Below, one piece after another: positions 25,241 through 33,698 of a DNA stretch of 64,000 bases. The notes below the pieces were generated by a model that saw only the letters and a program-made list of their open reading frames with translations, was not told the DNA's origin and ran no database searches. Every line of letters starts with the position of its first letter. Within the stretch, counting starts at the first letter, position 1. Location of the stretch: positions 124,001 through 188,000 of the forward strand of contig JAAFKA010000009.1 in assembly GCA_013299115.1 (NCBI GenBank). Direction: 5' to 3'. The translations under genes and the position numbers were made by a program. Origin of the DNA: Cytophagales bacterium. Its GTDB lineage: Bacteria > Bacteroidota > Bacteroidia > Cytophagales > Thermoflexibacteraceae.

Positions 25241-28200
25241 TTATCCCACCTTCCCCATCACCCCCAGTCCTTTCAATTCATTCAGCAAATCATTGCTGGG
25301 GTTTACCCTAAATTTTGTGCTGCGAGTGGGCAGGTCTATGTTTTCGTCTTTGTCCACCACCCGAACACGAAGTTCGCAGTTGCCATTGTGTTTGGCAAAA
25401 AGGCTGTTGAGGGTTTGGATAGTGGCGGAGGTCAGGGCAGAAGGTACAAGGGTAACTTCCAACCATTTTGCTTTGTCGCGCAGGTCGGCGAGGTAGCTGA
25501 TGGTTTTGGGGCGAAACTCCCACATACCGGGTTGGTTGTATCTTTCCTCTACTTTTCCTCTGATGAAAAGAAACTCCCCATTTTTGAGGTAGGCGGTATT
25601 TTTGGCGTAATCTTCGCCAAAAAATGCAATTTGCAGAGAACCGTTGTAGTCCACTAAATTGGCGAGGGCAAAGGTTTTTCCGTTTTTGCTTTGCTTAATG
25701 CTCACGTCATTTAAGATGCCACCCAAAGAAATATCTCTGTTTTTGTGGATTGCATAATCCACTACACTGCACGTGCAGTTTGCGTCCATGTCTAACTTAA
25801 ATCTGTCTAAGGGGTGTCCCGATAGGTAAAAACCTACGACTTCTTTCTCCTTGTCGAGGGTTTCCATTGTTCCCCACTTGTCGCAGTCGGCTAATTTTGG
25901 AATGGTTACGCCACCCGAATTTGCCCCGCTGCCTCCCAAAAACAGCGAAACATTGCCCGAGCTTTGTTCGGCTTGGGCTGCTGCACCGTATTTTAGGATT
26001 TTTTCTAAGTTGGTCATGTTGTCTGCCCCCATCACAAAAAACATGGCTCGGTGTATTTCTTTGAAAGTATCAAAAGCCCCTGCTTGTGCTAAACTTTCAA
26101 AGGTTTTTTTGTTTACTGTCCGCAAATTTAGTCGTTTGGAAAACTCAAAAATGTCGTTGTAGTTGCCGTTGGCTGCTCTGTCTGCAATGATTTCCTCTAC
26201 TGCCACCTCGCCTGTGCCTTTCACTGCACCCAAACCGAAACGAATGTCGCCTTTTTTGTTTACGCTAAAATTCTTTTCACTTTCATTGACATCGGGACCC
26301 AAAACAGTTAAGCCCATGCGTTTGCACTCCTCCAAAAAGAAAGATATTTTTTCTATCGTACCCATAGAGTGTGTCATCACCGCAGCCATATACTCGGCGG
26401 GATAGTTGGCTTTGAGGTAGGCAGTTTGGTAGGCAACGACTGAATAGGCAGCCGAGTGGCTTCGGTTGAAACCATACTCCGCAAACTTTTCCATGACCGC
26501 AAACACTTCGGCAGCTTTGGCTTCGGGAACTTGGTGGTATTTTTTTGCACCCTCCACAAACTTGTCTTTCTCCTTCGCCATTTTCTCCTTGTCCTTCTTA
26601 CCCATAGCCCGCCGCAACAAATCTGCACCGCCCAAACTATAATTTGCCATGACTTGGGCAGTTTGCATAATTTGCTCCTGATAAACCATAATCCCAAACG
26701 TATAATTCAAAATAGGTTCAAGCAATTCGTGGGGATATTCGGTAGTTTCTTTGCCATGTTTTCGGTTGATATAGGTTGGGATAAAATCCATTGGACCAGG
26801 TCTATACAAGGCATTCATTGCAATCAAATCCTCAATATTTGTCGGTTTCAAATCACGCAAATACATCTGCATACCCTCACTTTCAAATTGGAAAGTGCCA
26901 ATGGTATTGCCTTTTTGGTAGAGTTCATACGTTTTTTTGTCGTCAATCGGTATTTTGTCTAAGTCAATCAACACGCCATGATTTTTTTGGATTAAATCAA
27001 TGGCATCACGCATAATGGTCAGGGTTTTTAAGCCCAAAAAGTCCATTTTGAGCATACCAGCCTCCTCTATGTGCTTGCCGTCAAACTGCGTTACCAATAA
27101 ATCTAAGGCTTGTCCGCCACCTTCCTCGTCGCCATCGGCTGCTTTTTTGTCGCCTTTGTCCTTCGCCAAGCAAACAGGAATGTAGTTGGTGATGTCGTCA
27201 GGGGCAATGATTACGCCTGCTGCGTGAATACCTGTACCCCGCACAGACCCCTCCAAAATTTCGGCACTTTGCAGCACTTTTGCCCGCAAATCACTCCCTC
27301 TGCGGATAGCTGCCAATTCTGCAACTTCCTCGTAGGCTTTGGCAAGGGTGGTGCCTGGTTTTTCGGGAACAAGTTTTGCCAACGCATTTGCCTCCTCTAA
27401 GGGCAGTTCCAGCACTCTGGAAACGTCTTTTATCGACATTTTTGCAGCCATTGTACCATAAGTAACAATTTGTGCCACTTGATTTTTTCCGTATTTGTCC
27501 ACCACATAATCAATAACTTTACTCCGTCCCTCGTCGTCAAAGTCAATATCAATATCGGGCATGGAAACCCTTTCTGGATTTAAAAACCTCTCAAAAAGTA
27601 GCTTGTATTGAATGGGGTCGACGTTGGTGATGTTTACGCAATAGGCAACGGCAGAGCCTGCTGCCGAGTTATGTACCAAAAAAGAAGACGTAAGGTAATT
27701 GTGATTATTTTTAACTTCAATGTCATAAACCACCAAAGGTTTTTGATTTTTTCGTCGTTTTGCAACTTTTTCAATCTCCCGAATGGGGACTAAAAAACCA
27801 TTTTCTGTTCTAATGTAGGTAGGTTTTTCATTCAAATTTCTAATCAAACTAACATATTCATTATAGACCTCAAATTTGAATTGCACCAATTCGCCTATTC
27901 TTTGGTAGAGTTTTAGCAAGTAAGGTTTTAGGGCTTTTCCAAAATTATTACCACTAATTTCTACTAAATCTTGTTTATCTCGACAACCTGCCAAAAATGC
28001 TTTCACTAAATTTTTTGGTGCTTGCAAAATCACATCTGGCAAGGAATAAACAGCTTGGAAGCCATTAGAACTAACATTTCTCAAAGAAATGTTAGTTCTT
28101 TCTTGTTCTTTGTCCATAGAAGTAACATTTCTCAAAGAAATGTTACTTCTTTCTTGTTCTGTATCAAAAACTTTTGCAATGACCCCAACCAAAAACTTGT

Positions 28201-30124
28201 CTGTAATTGTAATTTTGGTAGTTATGTAGTCATATTCTACATCACTTTCGTCATATCGGCTATTTTTTTCTTGACTTAGTTTATAGTTCGTAAAATAATG
28301 GTTTCGCAAGAAAGTCAAAACAAAGTCGTAATTGTCTGTTCGGTTGCCCCAACCTTCGGTTATAATACCCAAACGGACTTTATTTTCCGCCAATGAATAA
28401 GCCCCAAAATCTGCCACAATGCCGAAAAAACGAAACCAGCCTTCATTGAGTTTCACAAACCTGTCCCGCATTTCGGGCATATCGTATTCTTGCGAATTGA
28501 GTGGGTCGGGCATTACGTCTAAATCTGTCAAGAAAATTTTATCTTCGCTGATGTAACTTTCTCGTCTTTCAAATTTCCCTAAGTCAATCGTAATTGGCTC
28601 AATTTCAGCAATTTGCACGTTTGGAATAAACAAATAATCATCTTTTGAGATTTCTTGGGCTTGTTTCCAAACAAAATCTGTTTCTTTTGTAGCATAGACT
28701 TTAGTCTGTGCTTTATCTTTTCCACCAATTTTTTCACAGACTAAGGCGTCCCCGACTAAAGTCTGTGCTACAGTTTTTGATACAGTCAAAACTTTATGGT
28801 CTTTGGTTAGCGTAATTCCTTGACTATCACCATAATAAGTTTTGATATTTAGCAAATCTTCTGTAACTTCATATTGCATGGTGTTCAAAACTTTCTGCAC
28901 CGAACCGTCTTGGGTAATGACCCTATCGCCAACTTGCACGTCTTTCAACTCTTTCAAACTTCCGTTCGGCATAACAATTTTTGCCTCACCTGTCAAGCAA
29001 CCCCGCCCAGGTCCTACCCATACGCCCATGTCTTTGGCGGCGTTGATAAAATCTTGCACAATGAGAAAATATCCAGGGAAACCCATTTTTTGGATAATCT
29101 CCAATTCATAGTTTAGCCTTTGCTCAATGTCGGCTGTGATGGTGCCATATTTTTTGGCTGCACCCTGAAACGCAAGGTGTTTCAGAAAATCATCTTGCGT
29201 AGCAAAACCTTGTGGCAAAGGAAAGGCAGGCAAAAGAATATCACGTTTGAGTTTCAATTTCTCTACCTTGTCGGCAATTTCGCAAGTAAAATCAAGTGCT
29301 TGGGGCAAATCACCAAACAATTTATTCATTTCAGCTTGCGTTTTGAAGAAAAACTCACTGTTCGGAAAGCCAAACCGTTGCCCTTTGCCATCACCTTTTG
29401 GCGTTGCATATTTCTCACCTGTGTTGATACACAAGAGAATATCGTGAGGGTCAAAATCTTTTTCGTTTACATAATGGCTGTCGTTAGTCGCAATAACTTT
29501 CAAATCATATTTTTTGGCAAGTCGCAATAAAATCTGGTTTACATCTTCTTGACTGATGCCTGTTCCATCTATATTTTCTAATCCGTGACGTTGCAATTCT
29601 ATGTAATAATCCTCTTTTCCAAACAAGTCCACATACCATTTTAGCACTTTTTCGGCTTCTGCTTCGCCTTTATGAATGATAGTTTGGGGAATTTCCGCAC
29701 CAATACAGCACGAAGTCGCAATAATTCCTGTCGAATATTTTTGCAAAATTTCCTTGTCAATTCTCGGATATTTGGAATAATACCCATCAATAAAGCCCAA
29801 AGAACAGAGTTTTGAGAGGTTTTTATAACCTTCGGGGTTTTTGGCAAGCAATAATTGATGATAACGCACATCTTTGCTGGTCTTGGTAAATTGCTTTTTG
29901 TGTCTATCGGCAACCAAATAAAATTCGCAACCCACAATAGGTTTTACGCCTTGCTTGTCGGCTTCGGCTACGAATTTGAAAGCCCCAAACATATTTCCGT
30001 GGTCAGTCAAGGCAACGGCTTTCATTCCGTCTGTGGCAGCTTTTTTCATCATTCCCGAAATAGACGCAGCCCCATCGAGGAGTGAGAATTGAGAATGGCA
30101 GTGGAGGTGGCAAAAGTGTTGCAT
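25241..30124 (-). CDS. dnaE: DNA polymerase III alpha subunit, intein-containing precursor
   Basis: The start at 30124 gives MQHFCHLHCHSQFSLLDGAAS, the standard PHP N-terminus, and lies 20 nt after a -7 box; a longer frame upstream would cross the promoter. The precursor has 1627 residues. Removing the 444-residue intein (376-819) leaves 1183, a normal DnaE length. Parts in order: PHP domain (1-about 290), GPGRG/SAAGS junction, palm with the catalytic PDIDIDF after the intein, LRRAMGKKDKEKM fingers, YRPGPMDFIP, helix-hairpin-helix region and C-terminal OB fold (ISLGGILNDVSIKQSKNGK). It is the replicative polymerase, so splicing is presumably essential. The 3' end is partly duplicated at 19970-20056. 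Confidence 0.95.
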   Translation of the reverse strand: MQHFCHLHCHSQFSLLDGAASISGMMKKAATDGMKAVALTDHGNMFGAFKFVAEADKQGVKPIVGCEFYLVADRHKKQFTKTSKDVRYHQLLLAKNPEGYKNLSKLCSLGFIDGYYSKYPRIDKEILQKYSTGIIATSCCIGAEIPQTIIHKGEAEAEKVLKWYVDLFGKEDYYIELQRHGLENIDGTGISQEDVNQILLRLAKKYDLKVIATNDSHYVNEKDFDPHDILLCINTGEKYATPKGDGKGQRFGFPNSEFFFKTQAEMNKLFGDLPQALDFTCEIADKVEKLKLKRDILLPAFPLPQGFATQDDFLKHLAFQGAAKKYGTITADIEQRLNYELEIIQKMGFPGYFLIVQDFINAAKDMGVWVGPGRGCLTGEAKIVMPNGSLKELKDVQVGDRVITQDGSVQKVLNTMQYEVTEDLLNIKTYYGDSQGITLTKDHKVLTVSKTVAQTLVGDALVCEKIGGKDKAQTKVYATKETDFVWKQAQEISKDDYLFIPNVQIAEIEPITIDLGKFERRESYISEDKIFLTDLDVMPDPLNSQEYDMPEMRDRFVKLNEGWFRFFGIVADFGAYSLAENKVRLGIITEGWGNRTDNYDFVLTFLRNHYFTNYKLSQEKNSRYDESDVEYDYITTKITITDKFLVGVIAKVFDTEQERSNISLRNVTSMDKEQERTNISLRNVSSNGFQAVYSLPDVILQAPKNLVKAFLAGCRDKQDLVEISGNNFGKALKPYLLKLYQRIGELVQFKFEVYNEYVSLIRNLNEKPTYIRTENGFLVPIREIEKVAKRRKNQKPLVVYDIEVKNNHNYLTSSFLVHNSAAGSAVAYCVNITNVDPIQYKLLFERFLNPERVSMPDIDIDFDDEGRSKVIDYVVDKYGKNQVAQIVTYGTMAAKMSIKDVSRVLELPLEEANALAKLVPEKPGTTLAKAYEEVAELAAIRRGSDLRAKVLQSAEILEGSVRGTGIHAAGVIIAPDDITNYIPVCLAKDKGDKKAADGDEEGGGQALDLLVTQFDGKHIEEAGMLKMDFLGLKTLTIMRDAIDLIQKNHGVLIDLDKIPIDDKKTYELYQKGNTIGTFQFESEGMQMYLRDLKPTNIEDLIAMNALYRPGPMDFIPTYINRKHGKETTEYPHELLEPILNYTFGIMVYQEQIMQTAQVMANYSLGGADLLRRAMGKKDKEKMAKEKDKFVEGAKKYHQVPEAKAAEVFAVMEKFAEYGFNRSHSAAYSVVAYQTAYLKANYPAEYMAAVMTHSMGTIEKISFFLEECKRMGLTVLGPDVNESEKNFSVNKKGDIRFGLGAVKGTGEVAVEEIIADRAANGNYNDIFEFSKRLNLRTVNKKTFESLAQAGAFDTFKEIHRAMFFVMGADNMTNLEKILKYGAAAQAEQSSGNVSLFLGGSGANSGGVTIPKLADCDKWGTMETLDKEKEVVGFYLSGHPLDRFKLDMDANCTCSVVDYAIHKNRDISLGGILNDVSIKQSKNGKTFALANLVDYNGSLQIAFFGEDYAKNTAYLKNGEFLFIRGKVEERYNQPGMWEFRPKTISYLADLRDKAKWLEVTLVPSALTSATIQTLNSLFAKHNGNCELRVRVVDKDENIDLPTRSTKFRVNPSNDLLNELKGLGVMGKVG
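28067..28150. repeat. Two tandem 15-bp-arm palindromes inside the intein (family A)
   Basis: Arms 28067-28081/28085-28099 and 28118-28132/28136-28150 are perfect inverted repeats with loop CAA and core AACATTTCT/AGAAATGTT. They belong to a 51-bp (17-codon) tandem duplication, translated as EQERSNISLRNVTSMDK then EQERTNISLRNVSS. The second palindrome differs by matched changes in both arms (CTA to GTA with TAG to TAC), so symmetry has been preserved. Confidence 0.9.
28688..28772. repeat. Inverted pair of family B repeats inside the intein
   Basis: TGTAGCATAGACTTTAGTCT (28688 onward) and the opposed GACTAAAGTCTGTGCTACA (28754-28772) flank about 42 bp. The same GTAGCATA.ACTTTAG type recurs between genes at 1342, 38213, 62881-62953 and 63298. 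Within the intein it is translated as roughly AQTLVGDALVCEKIGGKDKA and TKVYATK. Confidence 0.8.
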
Positions 30125-30143
30125 ATTAGGATTTCTTATGCAA

Positions 30144-30151
30144 CAAAGATA
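30144..30151 (-). promoter_or_regulatory. -7 box of dnaE
   Basis: TATCTTTG on the minus strand matches the Bacteroidota consensus and lies 20 nt before the chosen ATG. It excludes the longer in-frame extension to 30232. No clear TTG at -33 is seen. Confidence 0.6.
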
Positions 30152-30232
30152 GAGAAAATTTGGGAGGAAAACTTTAAGAAAATGGTATGAAAAACATAAA
30201 AATAAAATAAATTGCAGCCCAAAAAATCTCAA

Positions 30233-30700
30233 ATGAATATCATTGAAAAAATAGCTGCCTTATTTGATTTTGCATTGGTGGACAAGCTAAGTGAATTGGT
30301 GTTGCTTGATATAGGTGTAATAGATGAAACAGTAGCAAGCAAAATAAAGCAACAAATCAATTTAGATTTTCAGGGCTACCTTGTTTCTATTGATACTTTT
30401 AGCATTAAACATATTATGAAAAATCACGGAAATCCTTTTGTAGAAGCACAAAGAGGGCAAATAGCTGTAATAAAAGAGGATTTTTATAAAATATGGCAAC
30501 TCATCAATGATTTTGATACAGTAAGATACGATACAAGAGTTTCTAAAAGTACCAAACAAATCATTTCAGAAAGTTTAGTTTTTACAAAAGACCTTGAAAA
30601 TCAGTATGTTGTGGTTAAAGAAATTCGCAGTGTGGTAAAACGTGGTAAACAAAACCGTTTGGTTTTGCAGTCTATGTGGATACATAAAAAATCGTCTTAA
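30233..30700 (+). CDS. Putative PBECR-type (barnase/EndoU/colicin-like) nuclease domain protein
   Basis: The start at 30233 (MNIIEKIAAL) gives 155 residues; an upstream TTG is less likely. The middle carries IDTFSIKHIMKNHG, the His-containing motif of phage polyvalent-protein PBECR domains, and the C-terminal half has a strand pattern ending LVFTKDLENQYVVVKEIRS...NRLVLQSMWIHKK, with basic and aromatic residues typical of the BECR fold. Such domains act as RNases or as phage-borne toxins and immunity factors. Assignment rests on motif memory, not a search. It is divergent from dnaE (108 bp apart). Its stop codon lies inside the terminator stem of the structured RNA at 30693-30785. Confidence 0.45.
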   Translation: MNIIEKIAALFDFALVDKLSELVLLDIGVIDETVASKIKQQINLDFQGYLVSIDTFSIKHIMKNHGNPFVEAQRGQIAVIKEDFYKIWQLINDFDTVRYDTRVSKSTKQIISESLVFTKDLENQYVVVKEIRSVVKRGKQNRLVLQSMWIHKKSS

Positions 30701-30785
30701 TTTGTAAAAATTAAGACGAGGAAACCAACGCCAGATGCTACTTTTTGTAAAGTCCTCCGCTAAAACGTCTGAATACGTTTTGGTT
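30686..30785 (-). ncRNA. Structured small RNA gene, copy 1
   Basis: Read on the minus strand, a -7 box TATCTTTG (30789-30796) precedes a transcript of about 95 nt. A long stem pairs AACC..AACG at the 5' side with CGUUGGUU, continued by CAGA/UCUG; an inner hairpin pairs ACUUU with AAAGU; and a terminator follows: 10-bp stem CGTCTTAATT/AATTAAGACG (30693-30718) then six T. A 93-bp core is about 80% identical to copy 2 at 34142-34235. The inner hairpin covaries between copies (ACUUU/AAAGU against AUUUC/GAAAU), supporting RNA structure. A GAGGA in the inner loop could also pair with UCCUC after the main stem. Confidence 0.65.
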
Positions 30786-30990
30786 ACACAAAGATAAGAA
30801 TTTATTGAGAATTAGTAAAGTTTTTTTAGAAGTATTTTTTTATTGAAAAATATAAATTTTATTCATCAGTATTGAGCCAATTATCTAAATCTTGTTCTGT
30901 AATTCCTTGTGTTGCAATAGTGCATTGTTGTTTTTTTATACAACAAAGATAGGGAAAAGAGTAGAAAATGTTAAGTTTTGTAATAAAAAA
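30701..30990. other. Gap between the nuclease-like gene and ptuB
   Basis: Besides the small RNA gene (to 30785) and its -7 box (30789-30796), this gap holds another minus-strand TATCTTTG at 30944-30951 and, below it, a minus-strand frame ending at 30859 that reads TIATQGITEQDLDNWLNTDE then stop, without a start codon. This looks like the tail of a lost gene. Nothing else is recognised. Confidence 0.45.
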
Positions 30991-31731
30991 CTAAACATAT
31001 TTAGGTTTTAGTTTGAGTTGGTTTATAAACCAAATGGCAACCATGCAGTATTTTCTAAATTTATAAATTGTATTTCCTTCATGGTCTATACTCATCATGC
31101 GTGTCTGCCATATTTGTAAATGTTTATCAAAAAAAGCTTTATTCCATTCTTGTAATGGCTTATCTTTTTTCAATTCATTTTGCACAACATCAAGAATAGT
31201 TTTACGATTTTTCACTAATACTTTGTTGTTTAGATTTAACACTTCATTCAAATCAAACTCTACATCTGCCAAATTAGTTTTAGATTTGATAATACCGTTT
31301 AAGTCATAACAAAGCAAATCTTCCGAATCCACTTTTGTTAATGGATTTAATCTTCTTAATTCTACTTTACCATTTATTTTTCCATTTTCACCTTGCGTTT
31401 TATCACAATGATGAACTTTCACATTTTCAGGATAGGTTTCACTTAATCCATTACAAACAGCAAGCATATTGTTATAATGCAAATCTAAGGCTGGATATGT
31501 TTCTTGCGGTTTAAAATGTTCAACTTCTATTTTGGGCTTGTGATATTCGTTTAGTTGTAAACTAATTTCACTCATACAATAAGCACAAATGTAGCCTTGT
31601 TCATCGAGCAAAGCCTTTTTTAAATCCTTCGCATTAAAGTTTCCACCTTCATACTTTGCATTAGGCGTGTTTTCCCGATACTCTCTCAAAGATTCGGGTT
31701 CGTTAGCTATGTTTTTCTTTATATGTTTCAT
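30991..31731 (-). CDS. ptuB: HNH endonuclease, PtuB-like (Septu)
   Basis: The protein has 246 residues. It has the TIGR02646-type HNH arrangement: a CxxC pair ICAYC (49 and 52), IEVEHFKPQ with His72, a LHYNNMLAVCNG helix with Cys93, and HHCDKTQG (108-114). In Septu systems PtuB is the DNA-cleaving effector held by the PtuA ATPase complex and released on phage infection. The start codon lies three bases after the ptuA stop, so the genes are co-transcribed and probably translationally coupled. No reverse transcriptase is nearby, so this is not a retron-linked version. Confidence 0.8.
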   Translation of the reverse strand: MKHIKKNIANEPESLREYRENTPNAKYEGGNFNAKDLKKALLDEQGYICAYCMSEISLQLNEYHKPKIEVEHFKPQETYPALDLHYNNMLAVCNGLSETYPENVKVHHCDKTQGENGKINGKVELRRLNPLTKVDSEDLLCYDLNGIIKSKTNLADVEFDLNEVLNLNNKVLVKNRKTILDVVQNELKKDKPLQEWNKAFFDKHLQIWQTRMMSIDHEGNTIYKFRKYCMVAIWFINQLKLKPKYV

Positions 31732-31734
31732 AGA

Positions 31735-33630
31735 CTAATACATTTCAAGATAAGATTCTGCTCGGACAATTTCAGTATCATTACTTCCAAAATCTTGTTT
31801 TAGTTCTGCTAATATATTTTTTGCAGTTTCTACATCTGTTTCCAAATAAGAATAAAATCGTTTAATTTTATTAGCATATTCCAAAGGTCTTCCTTCCACT
31901 TTAAAGGCATCTTCTAATACAGAATTATAATCACGTCCTTTAATAAATGGACTTGGAATTATTCTTCCATTTCTTATAATGTAAACATTCTCCCTATCAA
32001 AATGGGTTATTACCAACGGACTATGTGTCGTAACCGCAAACTGCAACTTGTCAAATTTTTCTACCAACACTTTCAAAATATTGCGTTGCCAACTTGGGTG
32101 CAAATACGTGTCTATTTCGTCTATGAGAACAATGCCTGAATGTTGGCGAATATCGTCTTTGTATAAGTGCTTAAATTGTTCGTTTGTATTATAAAAATCA
32201 TTGAGTTTGTATAACCTTGAAACAATACCACCTATCCAATAAAACAAGTTACGATACCCTGCACTTATCAGGTCTAAATCAATGCCTTGCGGCGTATCTG
32301 GTTTTTTGATGAAAACGATGGGCTTATTGTCCTTCCGTATAAAATTATCCCAATCAAATTCAACAGCATTGCTATTTTCTCCATTAGACACAATGAGAGA
32401 AATAATAGAAAAAACCAAGTTTATTGCTTGTTTATTAGCTTCTGCACTATCGTTATTTTGCTTACTTTTATTCTCGTAATATTTATCACGTTGTTCGCCA
32501 AGCCAAGTAGCCAATTCATCAATATAATTTTCATTGACTGTATTGGTAATCAAGGGCAACAATTCCAAAGGTTCGGGGTATTGCACCTTTTGAAATTCTG
32601 TTGTTTCTTTTTTATAACCTTTGCCTTGTGGAAAACCAATTACAAAAGTATTTAAAGCTGTTTTGTATTCTTGATGGGCTAATAAAATTTTAGATAACGA
32701 GGCTTTCACACTTGAATAAGGCTGTGGATAGGCTTCATTTTCTATGGTTTCAAATCCTACTTCGTTTGTGTAGTTTTCATTTTCTATTTTGTAGCTCAAA
32801 TGAATAGAACCATTTTTTGCATATCGATGCTCTCCTTTATTTACGCTGTCAATTTTAAGGTAAGCATTTTTTTTACTGTCAAAATAAGGGTTATTGATGT
32901 TTTGGCTGAATACATCATGACCTGTTAAGCCCAGTGCAATAGCTGATAAAAGGGTAGATTTGCCTGAACCATTTTCACCTATCAAAATGGTAACTCTTTT
33001 AGTTAAATCAATTTCTATCTGCTCAAAGTGTTTGATATTAACCAATTTGAGATGTGTTAATTGTAGAGTTTTACCAAAATTCTGTGTAATAATAGGTTGA
33101 TTTATTGGCACAAAACTTTCTCTACTTATCTTATTTATTTTAACAGAAGTATCAAATTCTTTTTTCTTTATCAAAGTCAATCCATCTATATCATTATTAT
33201 ATTTACTTAATAATGCGTCTATTATTCCTTTATCATTTTCAATAAAATCACTTAATGCTTCTTGCCAAGAAATATATGTATCAAATGTTTTTTTCCATTG
33301 ATAATTATTAGACAGTCTTCTAAAACCATCTACATTTTGTGTGATTTCCTCAAATAAAATATCTTTCTGCCCCCCTTGACTATTATTCAGAAAAACCGTT
33401 ACTTGTTCTGTTAATGTTATTGTAATAGAAATGTTGGGTAAGTTTTTATCCCAATCAATACCTTTCCAAAAAGAAAAATATAAATTTTCTGTGTTACCAA
33501 AGAACCAATGACCCTTTGCTAACCCTTTTGGCTCTTTACGCATGGTAAAATATAACTCTGGCTCTTCCTTCCTTTTTTCCAACAGAAATTCTAATACTTT
33601 ATCATGCAGTTGTGCTATATCTTGATACAT
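31735..33630 (-). CDS. ptuA: SMC/ABC-type ATPase, PtuA-like (Septu)
   Basis: The protein has 631 residues. The ATPase domain begins near 185 (LTHLKLVNIKHFEQIEIDL) with Walker A GENGSGKST (218-226), signature-like LISAGYRNLFYW, Walker B IVLIDEIDTYLHP and the TTHSPLVI switch, the RecF/OLD-like AAA type used by PtuA. About 185 residues precede it, including KGHWFFGN and a beta-rich segment; this extension is longer than in the PtuA proteins I recall and may be a sensor domain. It is followed after three bases by the HNH gene. A strong Bacteroidota promoter sits 30 nt upstream. The pair is a probable anti-phage system. Confidence 0.8.
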   Translation of the reverse strand: MYQDIAQLHDKVLEFLLEKRKEEPELYFTMRKEPKGLAKGHWFFGNTENLYFSFWKGIDWDKNLPNISITITLTEQVTVFLNNSQGGQKDILFEEITQNVDGFRRLSNNYQWKKTFDTYISWQEALSDFIENDKGIIDALLSKYNNDIDGLTLIKKKEFDTSVKINKISRESFVPINQPIITQNFGKTLQLTHLKLVNIKHFEQIEIDLTKRVTILIGENGSGKSTLLSAIALGLTGHDVFSQNINNPYFDSKKNAYLKIDSVNKGEHRYAKNGSIHLSYKIENENYTNEVGFETIENEAYPQPYSSVKASLSKILLAHQEYKTALNTFVIGFPQGKGYKKETTEFQKVQYPEPLELLPLITNTVNENYIDELATWLGEQRDKYYENKSKQNNDSAEANKQAINLVFSIISLIVSNGENSNAVEFDWDNFIRKDNKPIVFIKKPDTPQGIDLDLISAGYRNLFYWIGGIVSRLYKLNDFYNTNEQFKHLYKDDIRQHSGIVLIDEIDTYLHPSWQRNILKVLVEKFDKLQFAVTTHSPLVITHFDRENVYIIRNGRIIPSPFIKGRDYNSVLEDAFKVEGRPLEYANKIKRFYSYLETDVETAKNILAELKQDFGSNDTEIVRAESYLEMY

Positions 33631-33659
33631 TTTATTTTCAAATTTTGGGAATAGATAAA

Positions 33660-33691
33660 CAAAGATAGGGAAAAGTTAAAGAGGGTGCAAA
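33660..33691 (-). promoter_or_regulatory. Promoter of the ptuAB operon
   Basis: Minus-strand TTTG (33688-33691), 20-nt spacer and TATCTTTG (33660-33667) form a textbook Bacteroidota promoter. The expected start of transcription is about 20 nt before the ptuA ATG at 33630, so the upstream antitoxin-like gene is not needed for ptuAB expression. Confidence 0.8.
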
Positions 33692-33698
33692 AAAATAT

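Larger units (their letters stand above)
27668..28999 (-). mobile_element. Intein with LAGLIDADG-like endonuclease domain in DnaE
   Basis: The 444-codon insertion starts with Cys (CLTGEAKIVMPNGS, block A, then VGDRV) and ends with block F VYDIEVKNNHNYL and block G FLVHN, followed by extein Ser of SAAGS: a class 1 intein with Cys1, a block B TKDHKVL and terminal His-Asn. The centre holds two LAGLIDADG-like segments: WFRFFGIVADFGAYS and LVKAFLAGCRDKQDLVEIS. Both keep the key Asp, but the second has lost the usual Asp-Ala-Asp-Gly ending. The coding DNA contains palindromes at 28067-28150 and 28688-28772 that also occur between genes. It sits at the very conserved polymerase motif GRGSAAGS. Confidence 0.93.

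Noticed and set aside
25241-28999. dnaE gene duplication or frameshift explaining its 1627-codon length
   Set aside because: The extra 444 codons have intein splice motifs at both ends and the flanking extein sequence joins perfectly.
30125-30232. N-terminal extension of dnaE
   Set aside because: The in-frame extension crosses the -7 box at 30144-30151, is hydrophobic and unlike any DnaE N-terminus.
30859-30936. A short coding gene reading TIATQGITEQDLDNWLNTDE on the minus strand
   Set aside because: It has no start codon in frame below the nearby -7 box; treated as a possible relic only.
30991-33630. Retron-linked PtuAB
   Set aside because: No reverse transcriptase or retron msr/msd structure was found within several kilobases.
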